64,000 nt of DNA. It comes from Sipunculus nudus. Lineage: Eukaryota; Annelida; Sipuncula; Golfingiida; Sipunculidae. The position numbers and the translations under genes are program-made. Positions 36,170-48,649 of this stretch are shown piece by piece (the stretch's first letter is position 1; the number at the start of each line of letters is the position of its first letter). Below the pieces are notes generated by a model. That model searched no databases. It worked only from the letters and a program-made list of their open reading frames with translations, and was not told the DNA's origin. The stretch covers positions 52,603,070 to 52,667,069 of the forward strand of contig CM049320.1 of the NCBI GenBank assembly GCA_026874595.1. Reading direction: 5' to 3'.

Positions 36170-38429
36170 GGGGTACACTCAAGGACACACTATAACGTAA
36201 ATAACAGCAAAGTACGTTGCTAGAACCCCCGTCATCATATTTACATAATCTGACAGCATGCCCCAGTCCGTCATTTCAAGACTTTGCGAACAAGATCCCG
36301 GCTCTAATCATAGGAGCATTTTCTGTTATTTAAATTTGGACAAAAGACCTGTGTGAACGAATTTTCGTGCTGTTTTTCTATCACACCAAACATAATGCAT
36401 GTTTGAATGCCCATTGGGGGAAATATGATTAAATTACCCTCCTAAAAACGGCAATCTGAAAAAAAGACACAATACGCCGTCCTTCACAAAGCCACATATT
36501 CATCATGTCAGCACACTGGTAAAGTGCAGTTCGCTGGCATTTAGATGGGACCACGTGATTGTATACCATGGTAAACAGGAATAAGCTACATCTCTGATGT
36601 CAAATGACAAAGTGAACCTTGTTGTACACACAATGGTAAAGTATCATCTATAAAATTAAGTTAGAGTTTATAACTAAAATCAATTAAAATGGCAGTAAAT
36701 CTTAATTTAACATTTCCAAATACTGTTATACAAAAATTTCCTATTTTCTATAGAATTATCATTATAAACGAAGCTGACCTATGACCTATGCTAATATGAA
36801 ACTTGTTGAAATTCAAACACACAATGATAAAGAATCATCTATAAAATTTCGATTCAGATTATCACTAAAAATCAATAAAAATGACAGTAAAGGCTTAAAC
36901 TTGACATTTACAAATACATTTTCCCTTTTTTTTAATAGAATTATCATTAAAAACAAACATGAGCTTCGTCACCCCGGTTACCTTGTTAGCTTTGTGAATT
37001 TCGGATTTATTTCCTTGGCGATAATGACAAGCGCATTTAAATTTTGCGAAAAATCCCCAACTTTTATAGCTTTACCCTAAAGTCTTTATATACTAACATT
37101 ATAGACAGAATGAAACTGTAGCTCATGTTAAAATAATATCATTACAGCATGCCCTAAATTACAAAATTTTGTTAAGAGTATACAATAATTTACAATATGT
37201 CAATATGTCACGCCGTCATGTGTACATAATCTGACAGCATGCGCCAGAAAGGTCACAACACGCCGTCCGATACAATGAAAGAGTTTCATCGTGCTGTTGA
37301 AATATATTTCATTTGCACTGGGATAGAACAATGTAATTGCATGACCTGGTAATCATGGAGCAGCTAGACTTCAGTAGTTCAACTGGGAAATGACAAAATA
37401 AACTTTCTTGAAACAAAATTACACAATAATCCAGTAATGGGAAATTGGACACGTTTACTTCAGAATTCATATTTCGGTCATTGTGTTGGCCTTTTATCTT
37501 AATTGTAAACAGGAAACAGATACCCATACATGTTTGCTAAAACAACATAATAAAAGGAGCAACCTGTTATGCACACAGCATATACACATATAGTCTGAGA
37601 GATTGTAGCCTAGTTTTCCTGGCCTTTCCTGTCCTCACTTTCTAACCTAACATGCTTCGAACCCTTCCAGTGCTCCTTTCCCTATGGTTAGGTATTAAGG
37701 CATTTTTCAAACATTATATTCCAAATATATAACATGCTTTCAATCCTATCAACATTTGTTGAGTAAAATCTGTTGGTTCCTATTGACATTTTTTGTCAAC
37801 AATGTAGCTTTTGCTGTAAAATGCAGTTAAATTGAACAAGGGCATTTACTGAAGTATTTCATCATTATTATATAACAAAAGGAAAAAAATGGAGTTATTC
37901 AGTACCTTGAACATATCGGTCTGACATCCCACTTAAATTTATTTTTATTCCTTGCTGACATAGGCTGACATCATCGCTCGACTCTGGTCGAGGTCAATAA
38001 GCGGTAAGAGTGAACACTTTAACACAGTTCAAATAGATAATAGGCCGTAAATCGCATGTGTTCATGACAAAATACGACACGCCTATTTACCAGTACCACT
38101 TGAGAATGACAAAATATAGATAATGATACTTTGGCGGCTAGAGTGTTTGTTTGATTTACGGGTAAGCAAATCTGTTGTTCTACATTTTGTGCCAGAAATC
38201 ATGTATTTTTGTGGCATTAGTGGTTAAGTGAATGATTAAGAAAATTCGTTGACAATGACTGGATGTTTTCATATATCACATATATATCAATTTATTGGCA
38301 CATTTTATCCGTTAATTGATATTCCATCAATAGGAAAACAGCTAAAATAGCAAAAAAATGACTTTGCCTAGATGGGGATTTTATCGACTGTAATATGGAA
38401 AGATATATTAATAGTTAATACCTTATATA

Positions 38430-38445
38430 CTATATATATATATAA

Positions 38446-38487
<42 letters not shown>

Positions 38488-38492
38488 TATAT
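38430..38492. repeat. (AT)n microsatellite
   Basis: AT runs with two ATAATA breaks, at the place corresponding to 32280-32331. Confidence 0.95.
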
Positions 38493-38821
38493 AGTTTAAA
38501 TAACTCTTATAGGTAACATACTTTTTTTTCAGATATATATGTTCATCTACAATTTCCTTTTCAAATATGCACATAGTGCACCGGGTTAATATGTCTGGTT
38601 AATATGTTAATATTTCTATCGGATATACCTACTTTGATAAGACATCTATATAGAACTTATAGCTACCACAGTTTGTAAGCAAAGGTAAGCATATACTTCT
38701 TAACCGTTGTAACCTTATTAATGAAGTGTTGTCAATAGGTCACATAATACAATATTAAAATATCTTTACCATAACATATAAAATGTACATTAACTTAAGT
38801 AACGGATAAAGGTAAAATAAT

Positions 38822-38822
38822 T

Positions 38823-38895
<73 letters not shown>
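38822..38895. repeat. (AC)n(AT)n compound microsatellite
   Basis: About 24 bases of CA repeats running into about 49 bases of AT repeats, at the place corresponding to 32758-32802. Confidence 0.97.
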
Positions 38896-38898
<3 letters not shown>

Positions 38899-39344
38899 TG
38901 TTACAATTTTGAATTGGAGAGTAAAGCATATTTCATTGCTAAACCAAGACACCTTATTTGTTGGCATACATCTTTCCACTGCAGTATTTTGCAGCTTGCT
39001 GTACATTCATGTGCCCTTTTCTAGGAAACCGTCTTCGGATTTTTTTTATTTTTATACTCTGAATTTGGCGTTCCCATAGCAAAGATAGCATTCACATAAG
39101 TGTCACAGCCTGATACGCAATTGTAAGGAATCTTCGAAGAATTCTGTGACGCCTTAATTAGCAAATATCAGGGATTCACCATATAGACTTTACATGGCTT
39201 TAGTGATATGATATGACACTCAGTTACGGCTATCGGCCTATGGACTCACGTTTTATTTAACACGTAGTGGCAAACGTAAATACTAAAGCCCTGGCTTTAG
39301 CCCAGTGCGCTATCCTTCAATAGTAGGATCTAGTCGGGGAACAG

Positions 39345-39900
39345 TAGAACTAAAACGTAAATAACAGCAAAATACTTTGACCGAAAATCCCCGTAGACAT
39401 TCATACATGATCTGACAGCATGCCTCAAGTCAGTCATTCAGACACATTGTCAACAACAAATATCGACTCGTATTATGAGAACCCAAACCGCTTTTTAATT
39501 TGGAAAATAATAACCAAAACAAATTCAAACACAGAATGATAAAGTATCACCTATAAAATTTCGATTGAGATTATCACTAAAAATAAATAAAAATGGCAGT
39601 AACTCTTAAATTTTACATTAAGATACTGTTATACCTGAATATCCCTTTTTCGGTAAAATTATTATTAGAAACAACAATAGCTTCGTGACCCCTGGTTGCC
39701 TTGTTAGCTTCGTCAAGTTAATAAGAGTAATTTCCATGGTGCAGTTTTTATGTTGTATGTTCCCATAATTAGCGTTCGCTATACGTCATTTGATATTTTT
39801 TCACAGAAATGGTTTACCATTTATGATCTAATCTGACCATAAAATGTAAAATTAAATATTACGAACTAACAATATGTTAACATATAAATCAATAAAAAAT
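39345..39900. repeat. Further partial copy of the ancient unit
   Basis: Begins AACGTAAATAACAGCAAAAT like 36196 onward, then TGATCTGACAGCATGCCTCA. From 39525 it matches the 36820 section (TATAAAATTTCGATTGAGAT). It is joined out of order, so it is rearranged. Confidence 0.7.
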
Positions 39901-42900
39901 TGGTCACCCTCTTGAATAAGTTGCTATTTTCCTGATGAAAGGGGTTAATTTGGAGCTGTCAAGGCACACAACACCGTGCAAAAAAGGAAACCTACCCTCT
40001 TTGTTTGGAATATAATGATATCTGTATCAAAATACTTAATAATATCTCTTGCTCACTCAAATAGCCGTTACCTCCTTGATACCTGTGAACAAACACCAAG
40101 GGTGTAACCAGCAGCTGATGGGTAGTGAATGTCAAATAATAAAATTAAATTATTTAACAAGAATCCCTGCCAATCCCGTAAAGACTAACAAATGGGTCTT
40201 AGGACAACAATTACAGAATTCTCATTTTTCCAACCACTATATAAGATGTAAAATGACATTCAAAGGATAGGATCACTTTACAGATTATAATAATAAATAG
40301 CCCCTTTTCAGCCATTCTGTCTTGTTCTTTGGGACGTGCAAGTATTACCCCCAATTTGATCCACTCTGTCTTGCTTAGAATCCAATGTAATAACAGCTGC
40401 AGATAATGACTTAATCAGAGTGAGTATTGTTATTTATATATGGGTGAATGTCCACAGAGACCGGAGGGTGAGGGTGTTTTCCAGCTTTCCGCCTCCACTA
40501 AATTTTCACTAACTAAATCACAGCGCCTCCCGTTTGCTTTCACGGGTTTAGAGTGAAACATTCTTATACACCTATTTAGGTTAACAAGCTCAAGCTCTTT
40601 ATAAACGCTCTCAGTAGTGTTTTGATGAATAACCGACTGATAAGAGTTTAGGCTTGAGCTCTACAAGCAATACAAAACTATCACGGTAGATCACAACACC
40701 TGCAAGCGTGTTCAGTGGGGTCACTGAATATTCATTTCATCACGTGATGTAAGGGAATTTTCCTGACTGTTCCACAGTAAGCGTATTTCTAGAATGAAAG
40801 AGGACCTTCCAGACATTGTCAGATTACAGGCAACTAAAACCAAAGAAAAGAGAAAGGGTAAGTATACATAATGCAAGTTTTTTTTCACGTAAATGTGTTG
40901 AAGCCTTATTTGAAATATCCAAATAACATTTCTTTCTTTGGAAACAGGTAACAAAAACCATATTATTTGAACTGCTAGCAGTGCACCAAGTATAGCTTGA
41001 GCTTGTCACATTTTACAAGCTTTATTGAGCTGAAACAGCTTAAATATCGTGATAGAATTACCGTTGCACAAAATATTTAATATATGCCATTCCTATCATG
41101 TCCAGAAGTTGAACTAAACCCAGCATGCCCCAATCTGAATCATCTTAACATTTATAAGACAAGAGCCGTGTAATTGTGCTCGCTACGCTGGAGCGGATTT
41201 GATCTCTTTTATTCGTTTCTGTTACCATCGAACTTATTTTAATGCCTGGTTTTGTCTGCATTGTGATTTCTGCGCTGTTAGACACATTCCATTGACGGTA
41301 TATGATTAATTTGAAAATTTCTGGACTGCACCAGAACAATTGCTTTCATTTTGTAAACGACCCAACATTCCGTTAACTATTGGTCACTTTCCCTGAACTT
41401 TCCCTGCTATCAGTTCCTTGGTGATAATAACATGCGGATTTAAAGTTTGTGAAAAATCCCGAGGTCTTATAGCTTTAACCAAAGTTATTTTATTACGTGT
41501 ATTAGAGACAGAATGCAACCATAGCCCATTATGACAGCATATTCTCAGAGCAAGCGCAAAAAAAATTACCATAAAAATCCCCTCTAAAGCTCTAAGCTCA
41601 TTGTGGTAATACATCCTCACAGGACATCAAAGAGGTAGTCTTGGCAGCTCAAAATCCCTGTAAACGCGCACATTCTATGAAAATAATAAATTTGTATCCA
41701 ATTCATGTACAAACGTACTCTAACAATTAGCAATTAGAACACCAGCGGACTTATTCTGCGGTTCCTTGGGTTTTCGCAATGACTATTCGAGAGAACATTA
41801 TTATCAAACGTCATGGCCTTACAGTCTAACAGTAGCGTACATGGTTTGTTTCAACAGAAATTATGCGGTGACTCCGCGGAATCATATTAACACTGTTCAT
41901 CTTACATTTAGAAGGAATCTTTGCTGTGGAAAAAAGTTACTTTTCAAGCATAAAATTATTGTAGACGACTGCCTGGTTTGTGATCTTTGCACTATAATCA
42001 CTAGCTTCTATGTTAACCATAATACATTCGTTCGGGCAAGTATCATGACGTATTGATGTATTTGTTGTTGTTGAATGCTAGCTTTTTGGAAATGGACCTC
42101 GTTTTTAACTACTGCTGTACAATCAATGGCACAAAATAACTTAAAAGAAAACAACAGCAAAATATGTGACGGGTACCATTGCAACCATGCTTACACTATT
42201 TCACAGCATGCCCAGTCATTTTAAGACGTAGCGAATAACATACCGTTTCATACCATTAGAGTGTACCCTGTTATTTAATTGGGACAAAAGACCTTTGTGA
42301 AAAAATGCTGATTTCCTACCAAAGGAAGCATATTGCTAGTTAAAATGTAAATTATGGGGGAAAATATGATTAAATTCCCACCTACAAAAGGTATTCGTAG
42401 GAAGGACACAATACGCCGTCTTTCACAATGCCATACATATATCATGTCACACCCTGTTGAAATATTTGCCTTGAGATTGCATGCCCTGGTAATCATGGAT
42501 CAGCTTCATTTGGATAATTCTGATGGCAAATAGCAAAATAAACCTTGTTGAAACTAAAGCATACAGTATCCCACAAAAGTAAAATTTGAGATGATTTCTT
42601 CAGTTTAACCCAAGAGTTTTCATTTTGGCCATTGTTTTAGCTATTTTGTGTTGGTAAGCGCGCCTTTTATTTTAAATATAAAACATCAAGCACATCCCCC
42701 TGATACCCATATGTGGCTGTTATAACAACAATAAAAAAAACTACCTGATATAAACACAACGTTTCTACATAGTCTTAAAGTCTGCAATCTAGCTGTTTGG
42801 TTTTTTTTAAATAAAAAATAGTGAGAGTCTTTCCTCCCCTAACAGTTAAGGCAATGAGTTAAATATTCCAAACGCATACTTCCTGCCGTAACAACACTCC

Positions 42901-42955
42901 TTCCTGTCCTAACTATTAGTGTAATAAAGTCACACTTCCGTAACCGACATTCATC

Positions 42956-43360
42956 GGTTCAATTCACATCGACAGTAAACCGAATTTTCTGTGTATTCTA
43001 GTTTCATCTATATATACAATGAACCAGCATGGCTATTCATACATATCTCTATTTAATATATGCTGAACACTATATAAGACCACTAAATCTCCCTTCTGCA
43101 TGCAAAGATGCTCTGCTGACACAAGTAATGCATAGTACTCTGATGTCACTACCGTGACGTCACTTCTCCGGTTTCTATAAAATTATGCAAATACACAGAG
43201 GGGCTGGGGATCTGTCGTAACTTATGGTTAAAGCAGCCGCCCGGAAATCGTAAGATGCATTGGTTCGATTTCCATCCCCAGTGAACCGACTTTTCTGTGC
43301 ATTCTAGTTTCATATCTGTATATAACGATCCAGCATGGCTACTCATACATCTTTCTGTTT
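42956..43360 (+). repeat. Pair of tRNA-like repeat units
   Basis: Two direct copies of a body reading GGTTC-ATT-CA, then TTTTCTGTG.ATTCTAGTTT, CCAGCATGGCTA and TCATACAT start at 42956 and 43262. The second has a tRNA-like head at 43203-43282: GCTGGGG pairs with CCCCAGT (one G-T), CTGT pairs with GCAG as a D stem, and GGTTCGATTT is B-box-like. The anticodon stem does not pair. It is probably a tRNA-derived SINE, different from the 11.7/29.9-kb family. Confidence 0.55.
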
Positions 43361-44197
43361 GAACCGGCAGTCAAAAATTGATTTAAAAAGAATGTTATAG
43401 TAAAGGCCACTAATTTCCAGTGCAATCTACATGTACTGCAATGGACAGTACGTCATTTCATTCAGATTGCAAATAAACAAAAAAAGTCATATGTATCTTA
43501 CAAAATATTTCTTATTTCATAAATCATTCCCGATATTAATATAAGTTACTTCATTTTACTTTATTAGAATGTTACCCATGGTAGAGAATACCATTGTATC
43601 TGAAGTCTTCACATTTGCCCTTGAAGTTATTATCAAAACTCTTAATTATGTGTCCTAAGTATGTGTGCTAACAAACGGCTCTTTGCAAGTACCGAACTAT
43701 TAATCTTAGTCTTCGGTTGATACGATAAAAAGTACAAAGGTTACACAAATCATTTTGGATGGCCGCTAACGCACAGTAAATGTACTGTTATCGGTTTCCC
43801 ATTGTTTGTGGCAGGTGGTTATGTGTGTGGTTCCGTATACAGTCATAAAATTCCTAATATTTATTCGTTTACTCATACGCTTTTTATTGCAGGCCTTAAT
43901 TCGAAGCAAACACATAGCAAGCCTCAAGACGTTGATCAAACTAGTAACCTTATATAATTTAATAAAATATAATATAAAGGGAATAAATGATGTGAACATG
44001 TAACCTGTAGTAATGAAAATGAATATACGATAATAAATATATATCATTGTAGAATACAATAATGGGTAAAACTGAGTATGTGTAAAAAATAACACAATGT
44101 AATCTAATTAGTGGTAAAACAAAGTAAAACAAGGAATAATACCGTTAACTAAAGTATAACAAATTATAAAAATTAACGGTCAAATATTAAAGTGATA

Positions 44198-44242
44198 TTA
44201 CAGATAATAATAATAATGATATTGATAACAATAATAATAATG

Positions 44243-44286
<44 letters not shown>
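44198..44286. repeat. (TAA)n microsatellite
   Basis: ATAATAATA run, partly interrupted by TGATA. It lies at the position matching 28966-29125 of copy A. Confidence 0.95.
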
Positions 44287-45962
44287 CTGACAGAAATAAT
44301 ACAGGAAAGAAAAAACAGTTTGAAGGAAAATTTAAATGAACACCAGTGGTTGGCATGGGCTATTATGATAGAGGGATAAATGCTTAAACTGTAACATGCA
44401 ACTTTCTTCTTGATTGGGCCATTGTATTTAATTATGAATTAAATTCACAAATTTTTCTTAATCCCGTTTCACGTGAGATTACCCTTTAGTATGCTTTCCC
44501 TCATATATTTCGCATAGTGTACCATGTGTGGCCATTGGAGTGTTTTTGATTATACTTAATAGTGTCTACGCCAATTTATTTTCATGCTTAACCTTTAACC
44601 AGTTTCGCCAACGATATGGGTTTTGCACATAAACTACGTATAATTATGTTCCTTTGCTGGTACACGTAAATCGTCCATTTATAGATTTTCCCGTTTATTT
44701 GGACAATATTTTCTTTTATAATTCATGGAAACATAAAACAGTGTGGTATTTTGTATATTAACTTACTAACATAAATATCCGTCAGATTGATTTTGTACTT
44801 ACCAATTGGTTTCGCAGATTAATGGATTGTTTATCAACAAATATGGTCTTTTTTACTGGCAAGTTGTTAGAAAGGTAAGGGTATGATGTTACAACATATT
44901 TAAACTCCTATGCAACTTTCCTTAGATACAAAGAGGATGGTAATGCATACGAATTCTACAAGCATTTCACTTTAATATAATTTGAGGGATGTTACAGTAC
45001 AATTTTTTGGTGATGCAAAATTTACCAAAAACATTGCCATGAAACGAAGTAAAGAGAACGCACATCGACACACGATTTTGATATTACAGAACTATAGTTT
45101 CCCTAGGCTGGATCCAATTACCCTGTATTTGCTGTTTTTGATAGAAGAGAATATCCTTGCACACACTACTCCAGATACTTTTGACACTCCGATAGACAGC
45201 TCTCGCTAAGAGTAATGACGAGAACAGAGCAGACCTGTTAATAAACACAAGGCAAAGTGTAAGAATACGTAGCTCAGCCGGAAAAATAATAGACTGGTGT
45301 CTCGGACCTGTCAAGGGTGTGATAGGGATAATCAGAAAACTGATAAGTATTCCACTGTTAGTTTAGAGCATTAACAGGAAACTTAATGTCTCACAAAATA
45401 GAGTCTATAATAAAAATCTAGATGTTGCCTTGACATTTTTGAAGCATGGATCTCATGAAATTAAATGTTTTTAAACTGTACTAGTTTTCACGAAACCTTT
45501 TCACGAAACGTTTGAAAAAATATTTCTATTAACTAAATAGGACACTTAAGAATAAACAATATTTAATTTTAACTACCATCGACAGTGCCTAAGTTGCCAC
45601 ATAAGCATAAAAAAGCCATATGTACATGGATTCAAACTTAGATGCCCATGTTAACGGACAATGTATTTTGAGATTGTAGTAGCATGACAAGTGATACTCT
45701 TTTATTTCATTTACATGTCATGGAGGATTATTCATAACTTTCAGGCGGTAGACAGATATAAAGGACTCCATCTGGCTAAGTGGAAACAGCATCTTGCAGA
45801 CAAATAGAAGTCTATTTGGCATACCTTTAATCAACGCCATTGGCTTTCAAAAAGGCTCAACCAATCAGTCAAAGTGCACCGCAGATTTAATACAATGTGA
45901 ACAGTATTATTTCTAAAAGTAAACCTAGCTGCTGACATTTAAGATTAATTTCAGACGGATTT

Positions 45963-45967
<5 letters not shown>

Positions 45968-46033
<66 letters not shown>
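45968..46033. repeat. (AT)n microsatellite
   Basis: Uninterrupted AT run of about 66 bases followed by AAACACACACA. Confidence 0.97.
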
Positions 46034-46036
<3 letters not shown>

Positions 46037-46779
46037 ACACACATTAATTCACTACTAATGGCTCTAGGGCTGAGGTAGTGCGTGTCCACGTTTAATAAAC
46101 CTGTGGTTTTATGACCATAATCTTCTAGCTCTGGCAGAATTGGTTATCTACTAAATATTAATTACAATTATCCTCAAATATATTTCCTTGGTACATGCTA
46201 TTATTCAATAGAATATCATGCTGTTTTGAATTTAACTTGTTAAATTGTTCGAGTCTTGAACAATTTACAAGTGATAAACGTTTGACGAATCTCATTTTCC
46301 TTTTGGAATATGGAGGTAAGAAAAACATTAATAAGTACATGAAAGGGTATTTCTATCACAGTTGCTAAGACATAAATTACACCTTCTTTATTGGATCTGC
46401 ACTCGCATTACATCAAGCCTTATATCAAATAAAGTAAAAGTATGATCCTATACAGCCCACAGATACTGCGCCCTCCAAAGAAACTGCCATGCAGGACCTG
46501 CATTAGTCAAAGAGACAACACCGGGACAAACGTCATAAGGTCAATGATTATGTACTAATACATTGTGAGATACTGCTCACATCTTTTAATTTAAGATGAC
46601 CTCTTAATTATGTGTCAGATCACAATCCTTACTTAATTGGGATCGGCCGGCCAAATACATAAAAAAATATCCTATGCCCAATCGGTTGCTGTCAAACCAC
46701 CATTCTCCCAACAAGACCAATTAAATGCACGGATCAGCATTCAGCATATGGAGCAGTAACATTGTCTTCCAGTAAGCTG

Positions 46780-47155
46780 ACAAATATTAATTGAATCATT
46801 TTTATAATCATAAATAACAGTCCGTGAGTGTAAACTACATAGTTTACCAGGCCCATCTAGCATTTAGCTAGACAAGGACTGTGCTATTATCATTGTAGTT
46901 GTCTTAATAATTATCATTTTACTCATTTGGTCCCGTTTCATTGGTAATAGATTGTAAGCAATCTATGTACAAAACGGCCGGTTTCGCTAGAGATGGGGTA
47001 CTTATAAATGTGAAGGAAACAAAAGATATCAGTAGTATATAGATATAATTAACGTTATACGACAGACTACTTTGAACAGGACAACTCCATAATCCGGACA
47101 AAAATGTAAACTTTATGTGTCCGACTTTGAGGAGTTTACTGTATATATGTTGGTA
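46780..47155. mobile_element. Possible non-autonomous DNA element inserted in copy C
   Basis: Extra block absent from the matching place in copy A (about 31785-31803). Its right end read on the minus strand is ACAGTAAACTCCTCAAAGTC followed by GGACAC, which resembles pogo/Tigger-type ends and is next to TATA. I found no good left inverted repeat, so the class is uncertain. Confidence 0.3.
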
Positions 47156-47279
47156 ATCAAGTGGGCCACTCAAGGTTATTGTTTTTCTTTATTTAATGTC
47201 CACTACCCTTTGGAATATACGCGAATTAGTATTTAATCTAATTCATAGGTATTGCATATGGTTACTGCCAAACTAGTGC

Positions 47280-47490
47280 CCTATTGATATCTGAAGCTTT
47301 CGATGGACCCATTATACGAGTACAACAGTTATTTAGTTCCTAATCGTCGTATATGTGTTGAATCTTATAAGTCCCTGTTGCTGATGTCACTTTTTTAGTA
47401 AGGTGATTATGTGTGTGGCTCCTTTAAACATATATTTGAGAATATTTATATCTAAAGGCTCATAAGCTTTTTACTGCCAGCCTTAATGCC
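47280..47490. repeat. Small further piece of the ancient unit
   Basis: GAGTACAACAGTTA, TTATGTGTGTGGCTCC and CTTTTTACTGCCAGCCTTAA match 28510-28690 and 43730-43905 in order. Confidence 0.55.
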
Positions 47491-48319
47491 CAGTGAATTT
47501 ACATTACATAGCGGGAAGTTTATGTTTGAAAATAATGAAAAGACAAACTTAGCAGCAGGTACAACAGGACAAGGGACTAGACTCGATCAGTATCCCTCAG
47601 GCATGTGTGGCATATCAACCATCATAAGGCATAAAGACCTTTACAATGGATTGGGAACAAACGCGTTTCTGTCTCCTGATGAATAGGTTTTAGTGGCCCG
47701 TCCATGAGCAGTAGTTCTTAAAAATATGAGCTGTTCAGAATGCTTCATAGATGTGATCATGACTCTTTTAGTATCCATGATAATGAATTAAGTTGAACTA
47801 AACGGAATGATCATTGCTCCAGACATGTCTAGATATCGAAAATAATGAATCAGCTGACCAGCTGATTTCATACGTAACTTCATATATAAAAAAATCTCTA
47901 AGTATCCTATTATAAATTCGAGTCAAGACATGAAAGAAAATTTTAAAAAGGAGGAAAATGTTTATACTAATAATTTTAACATTTCAAGAAGTCCTCTGAT
48001 CAGACTTTTTCTTAACGGTTTAAATCTTTAAAAATTAATATTCCCCCCCATTTTTATGGGAAATGCTCTTTAAATAATTTCCAGTGTGTGGTTTTGGTTT
48101 AAAAGGCTGCTCCAATCTTTTATTGCATTATCATTTTAAGCACCACTTTTAGGAAGGTCATTTAAAAGTTGTATTTGGACATACATTTGTTACCAAACTA
48201 TGAAGCTTAACAAAACCTTAATTTCAGCTCAACAAAATAAGAGTGAAAAAGAGCAGATTGTTTGTATAATAATTCTTTTTTTAAGATTTTTATTGTGGAG
48301 GTTATCGCCTCCATTTTTG
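47491..48319. other. No recognised feature
   Basis: AT-rich. A plus-strand open stretch at 47486-47686 has no motif I recognise. A small GGAGGTTATCGCCTCC hairpin lies at 48297-48312; a similar word (GGATTATCACCTCC) is at 56945-56958. Confidence 0.45.
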
Positions 48320-48640
48320 TAATCCTTGCTTAACTATGTAGTATATACATCAGCAGAGTCCCAGTCAGGTTTTGGACTTCGTGACAGGGGCTTATACCCG
48401 ATTATACTGGTGTCAACCAGGTTCGGTGTACAGCTGCTGTGGGTCCTGGGAGTGTTTCATCTCAATTGCTGGGTCATAAAACCGAGGAATCCCCGAAAGG
48501 GGCTCTTTTTTAGTGAAACACGACTTTTGGGCAGTCCCCCATTAAGCCTGGGTGGGGGTCAACCGTGAAAAATCTCACTACATCGGCCGAGATTCGAACT
48601 CACAACCTCCTGGGTGTGAGTCCTGTGCCAAAGAATCCGG
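48320..48640 (-). mobile_element. Possible tRNA-headed SINE, minus strand
   Basis: On the minus strand TTGGCACAGGACTCACACCC is followed by AGGAGGTTGTGAGTTCGAATCTC (B box at 48589-48601) and CGGCC. This resembles the D-to-T-arm part of a tRNA, followed by a GC-rich body with GTTGACCCCCACCC and CCCTTTCGGGGATTCC. It differs from the other SINEs in the window. The A box is poor and the 3' end is not fixed. Confidence 0.45.
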
Positions 48641-48649
48641 TGGTATATT

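Larger units (their letters stand above)
36170..39265. repeat. Partial copies B of the ancient direct-repeat unit
   Basis: 36240-36640 and 37200-37430 each match the 26760-27200 section of copy A (shared ATAATCTGACAGCATGC, CACAA.ACGCCGTCC, TGGCAAATGACAAA-type words). From 37930 to 39265 the sequence matches 31830-33165, so the intervening four kilobases of the unit are absent. Inside lies a tandem pair of about 201 bases starting at 36631 and 36832 (CAATGGTAAAGTATCATCTA). Confidence 0.75.
40290..47190. repeat. Copy C of the ancient direct-repeat unit (about 6.9 kb)
   Basis: Collinear with copy A (pairs listed there). It ends with GGGCCACTCAAGGTTATT at 47162, matching 31804. Relative to copy A it lacks the SINE near 44950 and has an extra block of about 370 bases (46780-47155). 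No protein is recognised. Confidence 0.8.

Noticed and set aside
47486-47686. Plus-strand open stretch of 66 codons after the last ancient-unit piece
   Set aside because: It begins without a convincing start context, shows no domain and is flanked by no splice signals I trust.
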